A stretch of 64,000 bases of DNA from Amycolatopsis sp. WQ 127309 (GCF_023023025.1 NZ_CP095481.1:6957001-7021000); one strand, 5' to 3'. Numbered from the stretch's first letter, positions 24,954 to 33,760 are shown. Numbers and translations are program-made. Notes: generated by a model not told the origin, from the letters alone.

Positions 24954-25754
24954 TCATGGCGACCCGGCCAGTCCGTAGCCGACAGCGGCTTGTCGCAATG
25001 AATCGAAAGTCGACCAATACCGGTCGACTGTCTCTGGGGCAGACGAATAGACGGTCGTGTGGTGATGCCGCAAGATAACGGCGAAGATGTTTTCCGCCGT
25101 TTCGTGGATCACGAAAGGTTCGATCGTCCCCATGGGGCATGCTTCCTCTGGCACAACGCGAATATCGGCACGGTGAGCTTGGGTCGCGTCAATTATCCGA
25201 TCTGGCCGAGCTTCCGCGTTCTCCGACGGGACGATCTTCGATGCGACGGCTGCCTCGCCCAAGAGGACCGTGTGTCGGTGTCGGTGATCTCGGTCGATTC
25301 GACGGACTTGCCGCGCCAGGATCTCCTCGTCGATGACGTCAGGCCGATCGACGTGTGAGGCCAGAACTGCATGGGCATACTCGTAGGGCTGCAGCAAGTC
25401 CGGTACGACCCGCGGCGCCCACTCCAAGGTGCGCAGTGCGTGCCGTTCGTACGCCATCTGAAGGCTTGGCGTACCAGGCTCGTTGGCTTCCACATAGGTC
25501 CGGCATCCGGACTGTTCGTGAAGCCGCATAAGGAAGGTATAAGCACGTGGTGCTACGCGTAGGTATCCGAGGATCTGAGCAAGGGTGGCATCCTCGGGCC
25601 TGCGCTCCCCAGTTTCCCAGGCGGAAAGCAAGGCAGGCGAAAGTCCCAGCCTACGAGCCAGTTCGCGAAGGCTGATCCCTTGAGCTGTACGGATCTCCCG
25701 CACTTCTCGGCCGATCACGTGAAGAGCGGGTCGATGTGAAGGTCCGTTTGTCAT
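24954..25754 (-). CDS. XRE-family regulator, DUF5753 type
   Basis: 266 residues. The N-terminal helix-turn-helix is VREIRTAQGISLRELARRLG then LSPALLSAWETGERRP. A DUF5753-like ligand domain follows, with EWAPRVVPDLLQPYEYAHAV (the family's conserved entry region) and GTIEPFVIHETAENIFAV. Such regulators form pairs with small partner proteins in WhiJ-type loci of Streptomyces and control development or secondary metabolism. The DUF5753 region is somewhat divergent (it lacks the common GLLQT form). It follows the 109-residue gene by 33 bases. Confidence 0.83.
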   Translation of the reverse strand: MTNGPSHRPALHVIGREVREIRTAQGISLRELARRLGLSPALLSAWETGERRPEDATLAQILGYLRVAPRAYTFLMRLHEQSGCRTYVEANEPGTPSLQMAYERHALRTLEWAPRVVPDLLQPYEYAHAVLASHVDRPDVIDEEILARQVRRIDRDHRHRHTVLLGEAAVASKIVPSENAEARPDRIIDATQAHRADIRVVPEEACPMGTIEPFVIHETAENIFAVILRHHHTTVYSSAPETVDRYWSTFDSLRQAAVGYGLAGSP

Positions 25755-25787
25755 ACTGTGTGCCTGTCTGGGAGAAGGAAAGCGTCG

Positions 25788-26117
25788 TCACAATCCCGAA
25801 GCGGCATCCGAAACGGGGGACTGGAGAAGGCCGAGTAGCTCCTCGACCTTGTCGGCAGTCCAGCGTTGGTCAGCCCGGCTCGCCGTGCCGTCTTGAAGCC
25901 TGACCGCGAGCAGCCCGATCCACGTCTGCGTCGTCTGGATCGCCTCGACGAGCTGTGCCGTTGCCCAGGGCGTGGGTGCGTTCACTGAGACCGGCGGTCG
26001 AGCGGAGGTGGACATTCGGTGCAACCCGGCGAGCACGCGGCGGAGGAGGATGCACTCAGGGTCGTCTACGGTCCACGGGTCAACTTCGTCAAGCTGCGGG
26101 CTTTCGTTATGCAGCAA
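25788..26117 (-). CDS. Hypothetical protein upstream of the XRE gene
   Basis: 109 residues, starting MLHNESPQLDEVDPWTVDDP and ending with a predicted helix pair (TADKVEELLGLLQS). No known domain is recognised, and there are no membrane segments or cysteines. It is the promoter-proximal gene of the minus-strand unit (26117 to 24510), and its start is 294 bases from the divergent DUF5753 gene. An AGGAGGTG-type box precedes the ATG (revcomp of 26126-26133 region). It is probably co-expressed with the downstream regulator and could be its partner. Confidence 0.6.
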   Translation of the reverse strand: MLHNESPQLDEVDPWTVDDPECILLRRVLAGLHRMSTSARPPVSVNAPTPWATAQLVEAIQTTQTWIGLLAVRLQDGTASRADQRWTADKVEELLGLLQSPVSDAASGL

Positions 26118-26275
26118 GTTGAATCACCTCCTGACGAGAGATGGGATTAGCTCTACGCACGCTTCGGTGTGGCGGACTGCCAGCGGGGCGGCCGCAATTC
26201 AGATCCGGGAGATTCCGCAGCTCCGCTGTCGGCCTGCTGGTGGTAATCGTGACGTCGTCGCCTGTGGTTCAGTGA

Positions 26276-26369
26276 CGTGATCACGGTCGCGCAAATTTGC
26301 ACAGATGACAAGGGGTCTTGAATGTAAATTTGCACGATCACCTATGCGGGTTACCGTGCAAGTTCTCAC
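26276..26369. promoter_or_regulatory. Operator array between divergent XRE loci
   Basis: Three related 14-mers are evenly spaced: GCGCAAATTTGCAC (26289-26302), ATGTAAATTTGCAC (26322-26335) and GTGCAAGTTCTCAC (26356-26369). Their centres are 33 and 34 bases apart, about three helix turns. The first contains the perfect palindrome GCAAATTTGC. A further perfect palindrome, CGTGATCACG, lies at 26276-26285. The patch is much more AT-rich than its surroundings. It fits a cooperative operator for one or both flanking XRE regulators. Confidence 0.6.
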
Positions 26370-26410
26370 GACTGTCGTAGGCTCATTGAGACCGAGAAGA
26401 GGGAGTGCTC

Positions 26411-27274
26411 TTGTCCGACGAAGTGAAGCCGAAGCCATCGGGCGTCCGCATGCGCCGGATCGCGCGCACGATCCTGGCCTGGCGCAAGGAGAGTGGCCAG
26501 GATCAACAGGAGGTCGCGAACGCCGTCGGTTGGTCGAATGCGAAGCAGTCACGCATCGAAGGAGCCAAGTTGCCGGCCACTCCGGCCGACGTCATGACCC
26601 TTGCCCTCCACTTCGGCCGATCCGTGGAAGAGCGCGAAGCCTTGTTCCGGGATGCGCAGACGGTCGGCAGTGCACGCTGGCTGGAGCAGGTCTCAGACGA
26701 CGCCTTCGCCGCCGACGTTCGCGAGTATGTGGCGCTCGAAGCCGAGGCTGCGGAAGTGCGGATCTTCAAGGTCGACGTGATGCCTGGTCTGTTTCAGACC
26801 GCGGACTACGCCCGGGCCATCGAAGAGCTGATCGCGAAGACCGACAACGGGCGGAGTGAAGACCGCGTTCGCGCGCGCATCCAGCGCCAAGGTCGGGTGC
26901 AGGACGGGACGACGCTCCGCGTTCGATGCGTGCTGACCGAGGCCGTGTTGAGGATCGAGGTGGGTGGCCGTGCGACTTGGCTGGGCCAGCTCCGGCGGAT
27001 CGCCGAGCTCATGGACCTACCCAACGTCGACATCCGCGTCATCAAGAGTACGAGCGGTGCGTATCGCGCGATGGGCTACCCGTTTAGCATCCTGGGCTTT
27101 GCCGCGAACGAGCCAGACATCGGCTACGTCGAGCTGCTCGGGACGGGCATATATCTTGAGCAGGAGGCTGAGATCGAGCCGTACGCCGATGCCTTCGACG
27201 AACTGTGGGAGACGGCGGAGGGTTCGGACGAATCCCGTGATCTGCTGTCCGAGATCATCGGGGCGGCCGAATGA
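26411..27274 (+). CDS. XRE-family regulator, DUF5753 type
   Basis: 287 residues. The helix-turn-helix is RRIARTILAWRKESGQDQQE then VANAVGWSNAKQSRIEGAK. The DUF5753 domain follows, with the hallmark VDVMPGLFQTADYARAI, VRCVLTEAVLRIEVGG and DLPNVDIRVIKSTSGAY. I prefer the TTG at 26411, since GGGAG lies 5 bases before it; the in-frame GTG at 26405 overlaps that box. It precedes a DUF397 gene by 21 bases, the classic regulator/partner pair of WhiJ-type loci. It likely binds the operator array just upstream. Confidence 0.87.
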   Translation: MSDEVKPKPSGVRMRRIARTILAWRKESGQDQQEVANAVGWSNAKQSRIEGAKLPATPADVMTLALHFGRSVEEREALFRDAQTVGSARWLEQVSDDAFAADVREYVALEAEAAEVRIFKVDVMPGLFQTADYARAIEELIAKTDNGRSEDRVRARIQRQGRVQDGTTLRVRCVLTEAVLRIEVGGRATWLGQLRRIAELMDLPNVDIRVIKSTSGAYRAMGYPFSILGFAANEPDIGYVELLGTGIYLEQEAEIEPYADAFDELWETAEGSDESRDLLSEIIGAAE

Positions 27275-27295
27275 TCAACGGACTGGAGATCGAAG

Positions 27296-27487
27296 GTGGA
27301 CGTGGCGCAACTGCCGGAGTCGGCGTGGCGGAAGAGCAGCCATAGCGGCGAGGGCGGCAACGAGTGTGTGGAGGTGGCGTCCCTTGACGCTGTGGTTGCC
27401 GTCCGCGACTCGAAGGACCCGCGCGGCGGGTTCCTGGTCCTGCCGAAGGCAGGCTGGGCGGCGTTTCTCGACTCAGCGGTGAAGTAG
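27296..27487 (+). CDS. DUF397 protein
   Basis: 63 residues from a GTG with GGAG 7 bases upstream. The DUF397 signature is complete: WRKSSHSGEGGNECVEVA, then VAVRDSKDPRGG and a terminal W.AF (GWAAFLDSAV). DUF397 proteins are encoded next to XRE/DUF5753 regulators in Streptomyces and relatives. There they modulate the regulator, and some pairs behave like toxin-antitoxin partners. Confidence 0.9.
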   Translation: MDVAQLPESAWRKSSHSGEGGNECVEVASLDAVVAVRDSKDPRGGFLVLPKAGWAAFLDSAVK

Positions 27488-27843
27488 TCGACGGGGAGGC
27501 AGGCCCCGAGATGGCGGGCTTCGTCCGCGATCTGACGCGTCGCGCTGACGATCTCGCAGGTCGCGAACGGCCCGGGTTCTCGGCGTCAGCGTTGTCAACG
27601 GTGGGCTGCGACGAGTCGAGTAGCTCCAGGCTCAGAGGTCGTCGGCCAGTCTCCTTCGGTTCTGGCTGATCGGCTCCCGGCAGGTTCAAGGCCGCTGACT
27701 TTGGTCTGGCCCGATAGCGCAGCCGACGGTGACCGAGATGGCAAAGGCGAGCCTCGAGCCTCGCTAGGCGAGTCGGTCGAACGCGTGTTCTAAGTTTGGT
27801 AGGTTCGCATCGCTGAGGTCGGACGCTCAACCAGGAGGTTCTC
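27488..27843. other. Intergenic stretch without a supported gene
   Basis: 356 bases between the DUF397 stop and the next small gene. Frames on both strands are shadows without good starts. I see no strong hairpin. The promoter of the 61-residue gene should lie at its right end. Confidence 0.4.
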
Positions 27844-28029
27844 GTGGCATGGTTGCTGAAGGAGCGAGCATCTGGTCGCGAGTGGCGAGTCGGTGACAGC
27901 GACCTTGCGTGGGACGCCGGAGGGTACGACTCGGCGCGTTTCGAACTTCACTTCCTCGACCAGGAGGTCATCGGCACCCCGGACGGCGTACCGGGCCGCC
28001 GAGACGCCGTGGCGGCCGCGCACGGCTGA
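27844..28029 (+). CDS. Small hypothetical protein
   Basis: 61 residues from a GTG with an excellent AGGAGG box 5 bases upstream, which is the main support. The sequence starts MAWLLKERASGREWRVGDSD, is acidic in the middle (FELHFLDQEVIGTPDG) and has no membrane segment, cysteine or known motif. It stands alone between the DUF397 pair and the convergent NERD gene, and may be a further accessory of the regulatory locus. Confidence 0.6.
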   Translation: MAWLLKERASGREWRVGDSDLAWDAGGYDSARFELHFLDQEVIGTPDGVPGRRDAVAAAHG

Positions 28030-28125
28030 AACCAGCGGACCACAAGCGCGATTCCTGCGGTCCAGGGACAGCGGAGGTGAATGCCGCTCGTTTTGCTCAG
28101 CTGAGCACGCCCCGCTGTAATGACC

Positions 28126-29214
28126 TCAGCTTCCGTGGAAGACTTGACCGACGATGATCGCGGCGGTGATACCGATCGCGCTAATCAGAGCGAGCACTAC
28201 GATCAATCCCCACGGAACCCGGCGCTGCAGCCGTCGCGTGGCTACCTGAGGCTCGGGCACCGACAGCGGCCGCGTTTCCGGACGCGCCGGAGGGGGCGGT
28301 GGTGGGGTCTTCGACGGCGGCAGGCTGTGACTGGCAGGCACCTGCCGGGCTCGCCGCGGGGGAGCCTGTGCCGGCAGTGCGGGCGCGCTTGCCCGGGTGG
28401 TCGTGGTGGCGGACACGGACTGCAGCGGCGGTGGTGTCACGCGCCGGTACGGGGATCCTGTGCCTCGCACGGGCGACTCCAGCTCCGGGTCGCCGAGTGC
28501 AGGACTGAACGGCGGTGAGATCGGTGGCTTGATCGGCGGTTCGGGCCGGGAGGGCGGGGCCGGGAGGTGTTCGCTGAATCCTTCAGCGAGCAGCTCGGCG
28601 CGGCTGGGTGCCAGTTCGACCAGGGCGAGCGCTGCGCAGGCGGCCACGACGCCGTCGGCGGTCCAGACCGGGGCCTGGGCGCGGTAGCGGTGGAGAACCT
28701 TGCGCAGGCTGGTGGGCTGGGCCAGGGCGACGTCGATGCCGTAACCCGCCAGGTCCTTGCCCGGTGGCAGTTCGATCGCGCCGGTGGCGGCGAGCACGAC
28801 CAGACCCCGGATGAAGCTGTCACCGTCGCCGGGGATGTCGGCGAAGACGCGCTTGGCCGCGTAGACGCCGGCTTTGACTTGTTCGCCGGGGTTTGGCAGC
28901 CCGGCCAGTGTGTGGATCGCTGCCGGCTCGCCTTCGACCAGCCACGGCCCGTTCGGCGGGATCGTCAGCATCCCGGCCTGCGGAGTGGTGAAGCCTTTGA
29001 CCTCGAGCACGGCCAGGCCGGTGGGCAGGAACAGCAGCCCGTCGATCTGCCGGGTCGTGCTCTTGTCGGGGATGTTGACGTTCAGCAGCGCCAGGCCGTC
29101 GATCGCGTGCGGGGTGCCGTGGGCCCAGCCGGCCAGCATGTCGTGCACTTTCGCCTCGGCGCCGGAGAGACCGTGCGCAGCTGATCCGGTGCCCGGCTGT
29201 ACCCGCACCAGCAT
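28126..29214 (-). CDS. NERD-domain protein with Pro-rich linker and C-terminal membrane anchor
   Basis: 362 residues. The N-terminal 1-200 carry a NERD (nuclease-related, PD-(D/E)XK-like) core: TTRQIDGLLFLPTGLAVLEV then KG, giving D58, E71 and K73 as the putative catalytic set. A linker very rich in Pro (about residues 215-330) follows, and then a single C-terminal membrane helix (VPWGLIVVLALISAIGITAA). It would be a tail-anchored protein with the nuclease-like domain in the cytoplasm. NERD proteins are linked to DNA processing and, in some neighbourhoods, defence, but this one's role is not known. It is monocistronic. Confidence 0.75.
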   Translation of the reverse strand: MLVRVQPGTGSAAHGLSGAEAKVHDMLAGWAHGTPHAIDGLALLNVNIPDKSTTRQIDGLLFLPTGLAVLEVKGFTTPQAGMLTIPPNGPWLVEGEPAAIHTLAGLPNPGEQVKAGVYAAKRVFADIPGDGDSFIRGLVVLAATGAIELPPGKDLAGYGIDVALAQPTSLRKVLHRYRAQAPVWTADGVVAACAALALVELAPSRAELLAEGFSEHLPAPPSRPEPPIKPPISPPFSPALGDPELESPVRGTGSPYRRVTPPPLQSVSATTTTRASAPALPAQAPPRRARQVPASHSLPPSKTPPPPPPARPETRPLSVPEPQVATRRLQRRVPWGLIVVLALISAIGITAAIIVGQVFHGS

Positions 29215-29620
29215 CGTCCGCTCCCTCCGCGCGTACGGTGCGGCACCACAAGGTGCCTGCTCGTGTTCGACGGTACGAGCAGGCTGCCGGATTGGGCTGC
29301 CACCGTTCGGGTAGCGCTAGAGGTGACTTCTTCCGTGGCCGCAACGCCGCAGGAAGAGTCGGGCGAGGCGCAGTGCGGGGGCGCCGCCAACGAGTGGAAG
29401 GAACTGGCGCAGTCGCTTCTGGGCCACCTCGGAGGGGACGTCCACAGGTTGTCGGCGTCATGGACGACGCCCCCGAACGGGGCCGCTGCTCGGCCGGGCG
29501 CTTGCTCGATGAATCAGCCCACCGCGTTGCGGGCTGGAGGTTGAGGCTGATGTGGCTGAGGCCGGGCATCGAGTCGAGGAGCGCTGCAGGTCCCACAGCA
29601 CGCACTGCTGGATCATTCAG

Positions 29621-29640
29621 GCCAGGCCAGGCCAGGCCAG
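29621..29640 (+). repeat. GCCAG pentanucleotide tandem repeat
   Basis: Four perfect copies of GCCAG in a row, preceded by a partial copy. It is likely a slippage-prone microsatellite in non-coding DNA. Confidence 0.8.
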
Positions 29641-29703
29641 GTCGGTGTCCGGTACCGCGGCGTCGGCGGAGACCGCGGGGACCGGCGAGGAGGTGGGGTC
29701 GCT

Positions 29704-30042
29704 GTGGGCGTGGCAGTTCGCCTGCTCATCGGACTGGGACTCGCCGCGTCCGCCGGCCCGGTGATCGCCCGCAGCTCGGCGCCGGCAGCTCTGCCGCGTC
29801 GGTACGTCGTCGAGGTGATCGTCGCCGCGATCACCGCGAGACGTCAAGCTCGCGCCGAGCGTGGGTGTTCTCCTCGGCTGGGGGCGAGTGGAGCTGCGCA
29901 CCCGGGGACTCATCGCGGTCTGGTCGACGGCCTCGGCCGGGGCGTCGGTGTGCTCCTGCGTCGATCCTCGTCCCGGGCCGGTCAGGCGCCCATGGAGCCG
30001 TCGATGGTCGCGGTCGTGTGCGGAACCCTGGCCCGGTGGTGA
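29704..30042 (+). CDS. Weak candidate: small membrane-type hypothetical protein
   Basis: 112 residues from a GTG, with GAGGAGG about 10 bases upstream. The first 55 residues look like a short signal or membrane segment (VAVRLLIGLGLAASAGPVIA) then RRYVVEVIVAAITARRQARA, after which the sequence becomes low-complexity. The 3' half may be out of frame with the original gene. It could equally be a chance frame. Confidence 0.25.
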   Translation: MGVAVRLLIGLGLAASAGPVIARSSAPAALPRRYVVEVIVAAITARRQARAERGCSPRLGASGAAHPGTHRGLVDGLGRGVGVLLRRSSSRAGQAPMEPSMVAVVCGTLARW

Positions 30043-30052
30043 ACTGATCGGT

Positions 30053-31456
30053 TCACTGTTTGGGTGCGGCCGGGCCGTTGAGCCGGCCCGGCGTGCGCTC
30101 ACCACCGGCTTTCGTGGGATGACCAAAGCGGCGTGGAAACAAACCCAGCGGATCAAACCGAGCTTTGGCCTCGGCGAGCGTCGCCCGCGTCGAGCCGAGA
30201 TGGCGCGTCCAGTCGGCGCTGGTGAAGGGAATGGCCCCGGTGGGATAGCTGGTGCCGCCCAGGCTGACAGCAACGTCGTACCAGCGCCGGTTACTGGAGA
30301 CCATCTTGTCGGCCTGCACCCGGTCCGTCGCGAAGCGAAGCCCAGCGACCAGGTAGAGGGTGCTCCCCTCCGGTTTGCGGAAAAGGGGAGTGGTGAGAGC
30401 CGCCGTGGATACCGGGTAGATGAGGATCAAACCGGATGCGCCCATGTCGGCCTGCTCGAGGCCGCTCATGACTTCGCTGGTGAAAGCGTCGATCTCCGCG
30501 TCGGGCACCAGTAAGTTGGGCCACGGGTGTGGCGCCTGCCATTCGCCGGTGCCTTCGAGGTACGTCACGGTCTCATCCAGCCGCGTGGCGAACTCCCAGT
30601 AGCCCAGGTCCTCGACCTTGTCGCGAGAGGTGGCAAAACCAAGCCCGGCAAGGAGTGAGTCTTGATCGGGCTCGTCTGGTCGCGTGTAGTACGAGGCGGC
30701 ATCGAGCATGTAGACCCAGCCGTCGGCGGTCGGCAGGACCTCTCCTTGCAGGAAGTCGAATCGCCCCTCGGCAAGCAAGGCGCGCTGACTGGTGATCAGT
30801 TCTTCGACGGTGGGGTAGAAGATCTTGATCCGCCGCACACTCGCGGGTGCTGGTATCAGCGGCAGCGTGGCTCGCACGATGATGCCGCACTGGCCGAACC
30901 CGCCGAGCGTGGCGTGGAACAGGTCGGGCAGCTCTGTGGGTGAGCAGTGGCGGACCGTGCCGTCGGCGGTGACGACATCCAGGGAAAGAACGTTGTCTGT
31001 TTGAACTCCGTAGCGATGGCTGGTACCTCCGATCCCGCCGGCTGACAGTGTTCCCCCGACGGACGTTCCCAAGTAGTCGGTGAGGACACGCGGAGTCAGG
31101 CCCTCCTGGAGTGTTCGTGCGAGCAGTGAGTTCCAGGTCGCGCCGGCTTCGACGGTCACCGATTCATCGGTGACGTTGCGGATCTCGTTCAGGTCTGTCA
31201 GATCGATGACCAGACCGTCAAGCACCTGGGCCTGCCCCAGGCTGCTGTGTCCGCGTCCCCGGGGCACGACGGGGATGGCGTTGGCCGCGGCGACCGGCAA
31301 GATGGCCGCGATATCGGAGATGGATCCGGCACGGAGAACCGCCAGCGGCGGGTTGCTGACGATGCCGCCGAAGTCTGCTGCGGCGTACGCCGTCGCGGTG
31401 CGGTCGGTGTCGACCGTGCCGTCCAGCGCCAGGCCTGAGAAAATGTCTGAAGTCAA
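30053..31456 (-). CDS. FAD-linked oxidoreductase, cytokinin-dehydrogenase-like
   Basis: 467 residues of the PCMH/FAD_binding_4 type. PRGRGHSSLGQAQ contains H70 at the place where cytokinin dehydrogenases bind FAD covalently. GTSVGGTLSAGGIGGTSHRY then GVQTDNVLSLDVVTADG is the family's FAD-cradle signature. WPNLLVPDAEIDAF corresponds to the HPWLNL.VP motif of the cytokinin-binding domain. It may oxidise a cytokinin-like N6-side chain or a secondary metabolite. The TTG start overlaps the stop of the upstream NB-ARC regulator by 4 bases, so the two are translationally coupled. No signal peptide is seen. Confidence 0.82.
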   Translation of the reverse strand: MTSDIFSGLALDGTVDTDRTATAYAAADFGGIVSNPPLAVLRAGSISDIAAILPVAAANAIPVVPRGRGHSSLGQAQVLDGLVIDLTDLNEIRNVTDESVTVEAGATWNSLLARTLQEGLTPRVLTDYLGTSVGGTLSAGGIGGTSHRYGVQTDNVLSLDVVTADGTVRHCSPTELPDLFHATLGGFGQCGIIVRATLPLIPAPASVRRIKIFYPTVEELITSQRALLAEGRFDFLQGEVLPTADGWVYMLDAASYYTRPDEPDQDSLLAGLGFATSRDKVEDLGYWEFATRLDETVTYLEGTGEWQAPHPWPNLLVPDAEIDAFTSEVMSGLEQADMGASGLILIYPVSTAALTTPLFRKPEGSTLYLVAGLRFATDRVQADKMVSSNRRWYDVAVSLGGTSYPTGAIPFTSADWTRHLGSTRATLAEAKARFDPLGLFPRRFGHPTKAGGERTPGRLNGPAAPKQ

Positions 31457-33708
31457 TGATCTCTCCGAGTTTCCAGATCGCCTATGCTTGCTCGCACGGC
31501 AGCCTCGGCGGGGTCACCTCGGCTTGCGAAGATGTCCGCAGCTTCCTCAAGGCGAGAACGCGCTTTGTCCCTGTCTCCAAGGTAAATCAGTGTTCGTGCG
31601 AGGGCCCACAGGGTGTCGGCCTGGCCTTTGTCGTCGTGCGCGGCTTGTTGGGCCGACAGCGCTTCTTCGAGTTCCGGAATTGCTGTTTCGAACTGGCCGG
31701 CCGCGAAGTACGTCATCCCGATCTGATAGAGCGAGAGTCCCTCGCCGTACCTGTCGTCGATCGACCTGCAGAGCGACAGAGCGCGACCAGCGTAGCGGAG
31801 CGCGTCATCGGTGCGCCCCTCTTCTCGGCAGAGATCGGCAAGGTGCACCAGAACCACGGATTCGGCGTGCTCATCGTTCTGTGCGCGATGGATGACCATG
31901 CCGCGCTCAAGTGAGCTCCTGGCCGAGTCGAAGTCTTCCATGTCCGCGTTCGCGAGCCCGATGCCGATGTGGCACCACGCCGACCTGGAAGGCTCGGTTT
32001 CGGCTTCCAGCAGGTCCAGCCCTCGGCGAAACGCGTCACGGCCGTTCTCCGGGCGTCCCAGGCCCAGCTCCACGAGGCCGAGTCCGGTCAGCATGTCGGC
32101 CTGAAGGCTGGAGTCCCCCAGCTTGGTGGCGGCTTCCAAACCGAGGTGGTAGGTGCGGTCCCAGATCGTCCAAGGCTTGCGAAGGTGAAAATACGAAAAA
32201 AGCGCTTGCGAAATCCGGCACGCGAGACCGGGGTGTCCGGTCTTGAGGGCAAGTCCGACCACCGACGGGAAGCCGGCCATCTCCTGCTCGCACCAGCTGA
32301 ACGCGTCGGCGTAGTCGAGCGCGGAGGTAGCACGGGCCGGGGCCGGAGGACGGAATGGTTCGAGGGCCCGCCCTGCTGTGCCGGCGGTGTCCAAGTACCA
32401 CGAAAGCTCACGTACCTGAGCTTGCTCGATGTCTTGAGGTGTGTCCACGGCCAGTGCTTGCTCGGACGCGTAGACCCGTAGCAGTTCGTGGAGCCAGAAG
32501 CGGTCTCGACCAGCTTCTTCGACCAGATGACAGGTGGCCAGCGTGCGAAGGAGGTCCAGGGCCTGCCCCGGCTGGGCATCAGCGAGAGCCGCGGCCGCGG
32601 CAGCACTGATTTCCTTGCCGGGGTGGAGGCCGAGCAGCCGGAACATCCGTGCGGCCGCCACTGGCAGGGCCCGGTAGGACCAGGAGAAGACGGCACGTAC
32701 GTCGGCGTCCTCGTTCGCGGTCAGTGCCGCGAGCCGCTGGTGCTCTTCCGCGAGCTCTTCGGCAAGCTCGGAAAGGCGGATGGGATGGGCGGCGATGCGT
32801 TCCGCCGCGACAGCCACGGCGAGCGGCAGATGACCGCATCGATCGAGGACGGACAACGCAGCTTCCGGCTCGTCGTCCACCCGTGGGCCCACGACTTCAC
32901 GCAGGAAGCGCAGTGAGTCATGGGCGTCGAAGGGTGCGAGCGCCACCTGCGTCGCGCCGGCGCGCACGGCGAGTCCCGTGAGCATGATCCGGCTCGTCAC
33001 CAGCACCGTGCTGCCGGCCGCACCAGGGAGCAGTGGCCGTACTTGGTCCGAAGAGGCCGCGTTGTCGAGCACGACCAGAATACAGCGATCGTGTGTCATG
33101 GTGCGAAACAGCGCTGCCCGCTTTTCCTCGCTGGCGGGAACATCTGCGGGTGTCAATCCCAGGGAGACCAGGAAGTCTTCGAGAACTTCGGCGGGGCTGG
33201 CCGGAGATTGGTGTCCCGAGTGGCCTCGAAGGTCTGCGAACAGCTGGCCGTCGGGGAACCCGCCGATCTCCCGGTGTGCCCACTGCAAAGCCAGTGTGGA
33301 CTTTCCGACCCCAGGCGGCCCGTGGACGGTCGCGATCGACAGCCTGTCCGTGCGCCCCGAGATGGCGTCGAGGACGGAGAGCTGTTCGTCCCGTCCGACG
33401 AATCGCCCCGGAGCGGCCGGCAACTGCGCTGGACGGGTAACCGTGTCCGAATCACCCTGGCGTGGACGCGGAATCAACGCCAGCAGCTCACCGCCGGCAT
33501 CGAGTGCGCTGTCGCAGGCTTCGGCCAGTTCCGTGGTGGCAGCGCGACGACCGTGTTCGACGTTGGCGAGATGAGCTCGGCTGTAGTGAGTGCGAGCGGC
33601 CAGGTCCGCCAGCGACAAGCCGCGAGCGATGCGCACATCACGAAGCTCGGTCGCGAAACTCTTTCGCCTCTCGCCTTCGGTCGCCCGTGTTTCATGTTTC
33701 CGGTACAT
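31453..33708 (-). CDS. XRE-NB-ARC-TPR STAND regulator
   Basis: 751 residues in three parts. An N-terminal XRE helix-turn-helix (residues 18-60, LRDVRIARGLSLADLAARTH) comes first. The NB-ARC ATPase follows, with Walker A GPPGVGKST (130-138), Walker B RCILVVLDNAAS and a GLPLA-like HLPLAVAVAAERI. The C-terminal half consists of TPR repeats (ADMLTGLGLVELGLGRPENG and later units). This is the AfsR-like STAND layout with XRE replacing the SARP head. Such proteins are ATP-switched transcription factors for accessory metabolism. The ATG at 33708 follows AGGGGG by 11 bases; longer in-frame starts add unlikely sequence. It probably controls the coupled flavoprotein gene. Confidence 0.87.
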   Translation of the reverse strand: MYRKHETRATEGERRKSFATELRDVRIARGLSLADLAARTHYSRAHLANVEHGRRAATTELAEACDSALDAGGELLALIPRPRQGDSDTVTRPAQLPAAPGRFVGRDEQLSVLDAISGRTDRLSIATVHGPPGVGKSTLALQWAHREIGGFPDGQLFADLRGHSGHQSPASPAEVLEDFLVSLGLTPADVPASEEKRAALFRTMTHDRCILVVLDNAASSDQVRPLLPGAAGSTVLVTSRIMLTGLAVRAGATQVALAPFDAHDSLRFLREVVGPRVDDEPEAALSVLDRCGHLPLAVAVAAERIAAHPIRLSELAEELAEEHQRLAALTANEDADVRAVFSWSYRALPVAAARMFRLLGLHPGKEISAAAAAALADAQPGQALDLLRTLATCHLVEEAGRDRFWLHELLRVYASEQALAVDTPQDIEQAQVRELSWYLDTAGTAGRALEPFRPPAPARATSALDYADAFSWCEQEMAGFPSVVGLALKTGHPGLACRISQALFSYFHLRKPWTIWDRTYHLGLEAATKLGDSSLQADMLTGLGLVELGLGRPENGRDAFRRGLDLLEAETEPSRSAWCHIGIGLANADMEDFDSARSSLERGMVIHRAQNDEHAESVVLVHLADLCREEGRTDDALRYAGRALSLCRSIDDRYGEGLSLYQIGMTYFAAGQFETAIPELEEALSAQQAAHDDKGQADTLWALARTLIYLGDRDKARSRLEEAADIFASRGDPAEAAVRASIGDLETRRDH

Positions 33709-33760
33709 GAAAACAGAAACCCCCTGGTAATCGCGGTCGCTCCGGTTGATCCTGGATGTA

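Larger units (their letters stand above)
29215..30052. other. 838-base gap with no confident gene
   Basis: Open frames here lack family resemblance. A short pentanucleotide repeat (29621-29640) and one weak candidate gene (29704-30042) are listed separately. The left end should carry the NERD promoter. A 6-bp inverted repeat GTGAAC/GTTCAC (30039-30056) overlaps the end of the oxidoreductase gene. Confidence 0.4.

Noticed and set aside
29621..29640. Short tandem repeat considered as a CRISPR or attachment site
   Set aside because: The unit is only five bases with no spacers, no cas genes and no matching copy elsewhere.
30039..30056. GTGAAC/GTTCAC inverted repeat as a terminator of the flavoprotein gene
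   Set aside because: The stem is only 6 bp, overlaps the stop codon and has no U-tract, which is too weak to call.
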